A model generated the notes under the pieces. The model was not told the DNA's origin, ran no database searches, and worked only from the letters and a program-made list of their open reading frames with translations. Below are positions 14,703 to 16,482 of a DNA stretch of 16,482 nt, in pieces. Made by a program: the position numbers and the translations under genes. The stretch is from NCBI GenBank assembly GCA_036003365.1, contig DASYSL010000170.1, positions 1 through 16,482 of the forward strand, given 5' to 3'. Position 1 is the stretch's first letter; each line of letters starts with the position of its first letter. Origin of the DNA: DASYSL01 sp036003365. Its GTDB lineage: Bacteria; Eisenbacteria; RBG-16-71-46; DASYSL01.

Positions 14703-14731
14703 AAAGGGCGACGCTTCGGCGTCGCCCTTTT
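14703..14731. terminator. bidirectional intrinsic terminator with UUCG loop
   Basis: A perfect 12-bp stem, AAAGGGCGACGC (14703-14714) with GCGTCGCCCTTT (14719-14730), closes a TTCG tetraloop and runs into TTTT on the plus strand. It lies 18 bp after the radical SAM stop and about 70 bp beyond the rhlE stop on the other strand, so it can serve both. Confidence 0.9.
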
Positions 14732-14799
14732 GCTATCGCCTCATGTGGAAGCCTGGATTTCCCGAGATCCGATCGACCGCGGGGTGCGCGAAGCGAGTC

Positions 14800-16092
14800 C
14801 TAGAAGCGCCTGCGCTTCTTCTGCCCGGGCCGGTCGGGCTTGTTCGTGCGCCCGTAGGTGGGCGCCGGGGGTGCGTGCGTGGCCGCCCGAGGGGCGGCGC
14901 GCGAGGACGAGCGCCCGTGGCGCTCGTGCTTGTCCTCGTGGTGCGCGTGTGGCTCGGCCTCGGGCCGCTTGTCGTAATCGAACTTCTCGAGCTTCACGCG
15001 CCGCACCGAGTGGCCGAGCGCCTTCTCGATGGCAGCCGCTTCCTTCTTGTCCTCGGACGTGATCAGGGTGATGGCGTCGCCCTCGGCATCCATGCGTCCC
15101 GTGCGCCCGATGCGGTGCACGTAGTCGTCGGCGGTGCGCGGCACGTCGAAATTGATGACGTGCGTGATGTCGTCCACGTCGATGCCCCGTGAGGCGATGT
15201 CGGTGGCCACCAGGATGTCCACGCGCCCGCTGCGGAAGTCTTCGAGCGCGCGCTCGCGCTGGCCCTGCGTGCGGTCGCCATGCAGCACGCCCACGTGGTG
15301 GTTGCGCCGCTTGAGCTGCCTGCCCACGCGATCGGCGGCGCGCTTGGTGCGCACGAAGACGATGGCGCTCGTGAGATCGCCGTGCGAGAGGATCTTGTCC
15401 AGGAGCTCGATCTTGAGCGCGCGCGACACCGGATAGAACGCCTGATCGATGCGCTCGGCGGGCTTCTGGGGCGGCGCCAGCGCCAGCCGCTTCGGGTGGC
15501 GCAACGCCTCCTTGGCGACCGTGTTCAGCTCCGACGGCATGGTGGCGGAGAACATGAGCGTCTGCCGCTCGCGCGGCAGGAGCTTCAAGATGCGGCGCAG
15601 GTCGGGCGCGAAGCCCATGTCGACCATGCGGTCGGCCTCGTCGAGGACGAGCACTTCCACTTCGTCGAGGCTCACCGACTGGCGCCCGTGCAGATCGAGC
15701 AACCGGCCCGGCGTGGCGACCAGGAGATCGACGCCGTCGCGGCGCAGCATCTTCTCCTGCGGTCCGATGGGCACGCCGCCGAACACCGCGCCCACGCTGA
15801 CTTGGGCGAATTTCGCGTAGGCGCGGCCGTTGGCCTCGACCTGCGCCGCCAGCTCGCGCGTGGGCACGAGGACGAGTGCCCTCAGCGAGCGGTGGCCGGT
15901 GAGCAGCCGCGCCAGGATGGGAAGCAGGAAAGCCGCGGTCTTGCCGCTACCGGTCTGCGCCGAGGCGACGAGATCGTGGCCGGGAAGGATGAGAGGGATG
16001 GCCTCTCGCTGGATCGGGGTGGGCTCGGTATAGCCCGCTGCCTTGACGCCCCGGGTGACGGGCGCGGGCAGACCTAGTGCCGTGAACGGCAT
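14800..16092 (-). CDS. rhlE: DEAD-box ATP-dependent RNA helicase, RhlE type
   Basis: A 430-residue cytoplasmic RNA helicase used in RNA remodelling, such as ribosome assembly, RNA decay and cold adaptation. All DEAD-box motifs are intact: upstream Phe (F3) and Q motif (GYTEPTPIQ, Q28), motif I AQTGSGKT (45-52), Ia PTREL (77-81), Ib TPGR (127-130), II DEAD (151-154), III SAT (182-184), IV IVFVRTK, V ATDIASRGID (296-305) and VI HRIGRTGR (326-333). After residue 365 comes a basic, His/Pro/Ala-rich tail ending KKRRRF, typical of the RNA-binding tails of the RhlE group. The start at 16092 has AGAGGAG (16098-16104) 5 nt upstream. The gene is monocistronic, convergent with the radical SAM gene. The leader region upstream carries an intrinsic terminator, which may make expression conditional. 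Confidence 0.96.
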   Translation of the reverse strand: MPFTALGLPAPVTRGVKAAGYTEPTPIQREAIPLILPGHDLVASAQTGSGKTAAFLLPILARLLTGHRSLRALVLVPTRELAAQVEANGRAYAKFAQVSVGAVFGGVPIGPQEKMLRRDGVDLLVATPGRLLDLHGRQSVSLDEVEVLVLDEADRMVDMGFAPDLRRILKLLPRERQTLMFSATMPSELNTVAKEALRHPKRLALAPPQKPAERIDQAFYPVSRALKIELLDKILSHGDLTSAIVFVRTKRAADRVGRQLKRRNHHVGVLHGDRTQGQRERALEDFRSGRVDILVATDIASRGIDVDDITHVINFDVPRTADDYVHRIGRTGRMDAEGDAITLITSEDKKEAAAIEKALGHSVRRVKLEKFDYDKRPEAEPHAHHEDKHERHGRSSSRAAPRAATHAPPAPTYGRTNKPDRPGQKKRRRF

Positions 16093-16223
16093 GAAAACTC
16101 CTCTGGAATGAATAGCCGTGCCGGCAACGCGGAACTGCAGGCGCCAGGCCGGCGAGACGGGATCCGGTCAACGGGACCGGGCCGTCGGGGTACGGGGAGC
16201 GAAGTTCGGTAATGGTCGATATG

Positions 16224-16250
16224 AAAAATCCGCCAGGGTGCCCTGGCGGA
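16224..16250 (-). terminator. minus-strand intrinsic terminator upstream of rhlE
   Basis: A perfect 10-bp inverted repeat, TCCGCCAGGG (16229-16238) with CCCTGGCGGA (16241-16250), is followed on the minus strand by TTTTT (16228-16224): a textbook intrinsic terminator. It lies about 130 nt upstream of the rhlE ATG in the same orientation, so it is either an attenuator or short-RNA end in the rhlE leader, or the terminator of a gene beyond the window. Confidence 0.8.
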
Positions 16251-16294
16251 TCCGATCACGAATGGCTCGTCCAAGACCGACTGAACACGTGAGC

Positions 16295-16323
16295 AGCATA
16301 CGGGGAAGCAGCCCAGCGCGCAA
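16295..16323 (-). promoter_or_regulatory. possible promoter upstream of the rhlE-leader terminator
   Basis: On the minus strand TTGCGC (16323-16318) and TATGCT (16300-16295) are separated by 17 bp, matching 3/6 and 4/6 of sigma-70 consensus. Transcription would start near 16288 and reach the intrinsic terminator after about 60 nt. The match is modest. Confidence 0.3.
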
Positions 16324-16339
16324 CGGCCTGGCCCCTTGC

Positions 16340-16434
16340 CTGAACTTCCCCTGGGGGCAGTGGACCTGAAGCTCGTTCGAACTGCCCCCGGAGGCAGTCG
16401 ATCAGAACGCCACCGAACAGGCCCCGGGGGCAAG
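16340..16434. repeat. three near-palindromic 22-bp repeats at 36-37 bp spacing
   Basis: Copies at 16340-16361, 16377-16398 and 16413-16434 share the 18-bp core consensus ACTGCCCCCGGGGGCAGT, itself a perfect palindrome, preceded by a CGA-like flank. The cores differ from consensus at 2, 1 and 4 positions. Start-to-start distances are 37 and 36 bp, with 15- and 14-bp unrelated spacers. The spacers are too short for CRISPR; operator sites or tandem RNA hairpins are more likely. Confidence 0.65.
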
Positions 16435-16482
16435 CTCGAGCCGTCGCTCCTTGGGCACCGCGGCGAGGTGACCACGATTCGA

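Larger units (their letters stand above)
16093..16482. other. 390-bp rhlE upstream region to the right edge
   Basis: No convincing complete gene is seen. The region contains, moving away from rhlE: the ribosome site, a minus-strand intrinsic terminator (16224-16250), a promoter-like pair (16295-16323) and three near-palindromic repeats (16340-16434). A minus-strand frame enters from the right edge and stops at TGA 16402-16404 (26 residues ending ...APGACSVAF); it could be the tail of a neighbouring gene or chance. If it is a real tail, the terminator at 16224-16250 would be that gene's own. Confidence 0.5.

Noticed and set aside
16137..16153. Fifth sigma-54 site just upstream of rhlE (GG-N10-GC)
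   Set aside because: Beyond the GG/GC pairs the match is poor (TGGCGCC with CTGCA), and this spacing alone is common in GC-rich DNA.
16371..16400. tRNA fragment suggested by GTTCGAA (T-loop-like)
   Set aside because: The flanking bases do not form a T stem, and no anticodon or acceptor arms could be drawn.
16340..16434. CRISPR array
   Set aside because: Only three imperfect repeats, with 14-15 bp spacers and no cas genes; palindromic operator or hairpin sites fit better.

Overview
The window is GC-rich DNA from a diderm bacterium. Lipoprotein signals, a signal-peptide-bearing beta-barrel protein ending in Phe, and a YcbB-type L,D-transpeptidase all point to an outer membrane and a periplasm. 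The mix of bacterial NHEJ (Ku plus LigD), a secreted Tricorn-like protease, and small soil-type stress proteins (DUF5670/lmo0937-like and DUF6496) suggests a soil or sediment lineage such as Eisenbacteria, Gemmatimonadota, Myxococcota or Acidobacteriota. That placement is inference: no rRNA or other phylogenetic marker is present. No tRNA, rRNA, IS element, prophage or CRISPR array was found, so this looks like ordinary chromosome with many short transcription units.

Layout. Positions 1-1999 (-): a ku-ligD NHEJ operon, with ligD cut by the left edge. 2246-4352 (+): a two-gene envelope operon, a coiled-coil lipoprotein followed by a YcbB/LdtD-type L,D-transpeptidase. It meets a convergent 49-residue DUF5670 membrane protein (4434-4583, -) over a shared hairpin terminator. 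4860-6338 (+): an NCS1 nucleobase/hydantoin-type transporter, ending 4 bp from a convergent pair. 6343-7895 (-): an exported histidine phosphatase and a MEMO1-family protein with a 4-bp ATGA overlap. 8095-8670 (+): a small outer-membrane beta-barrel. 8742-8957 (-): a DUF6496 protein with an SR-rich tail. 9429-12788 (+): a very large periplasmic Tricorn-like S41 protease. 13098-14684 (+): a radical SAM protein with a degenerate B12-binding-like N-terminal domain. 14800-16092 (-): a RhlE-type DEAD-box helicase with a long leader. 16093-16482 carries an intrinsic terminator, a possible promoter and three near-palindromic repeats.

The most interesting signal is regulatory. Good sigma-54 (-24/-12, GG-N10-GC) promoter matches lie at sensible distances upstream of four separate units: ku-ligD, DUF5670, the small beta-barrel and DUF6496. 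The DUF5670 and DUF6496 copies also agree beyond the consensus. This suggests a sigma-54-dependent stress/envelope set that includes DNA double-strand-break repair. A second regulatory observation is the rhlE upstream region: a repeat array, a promoter-like element and an intrinsic terminator arranged like an attenuated leader or a small RNA. Most protein-coding content belongs to known families, and I did not find a clearly new multi-gene effector system.
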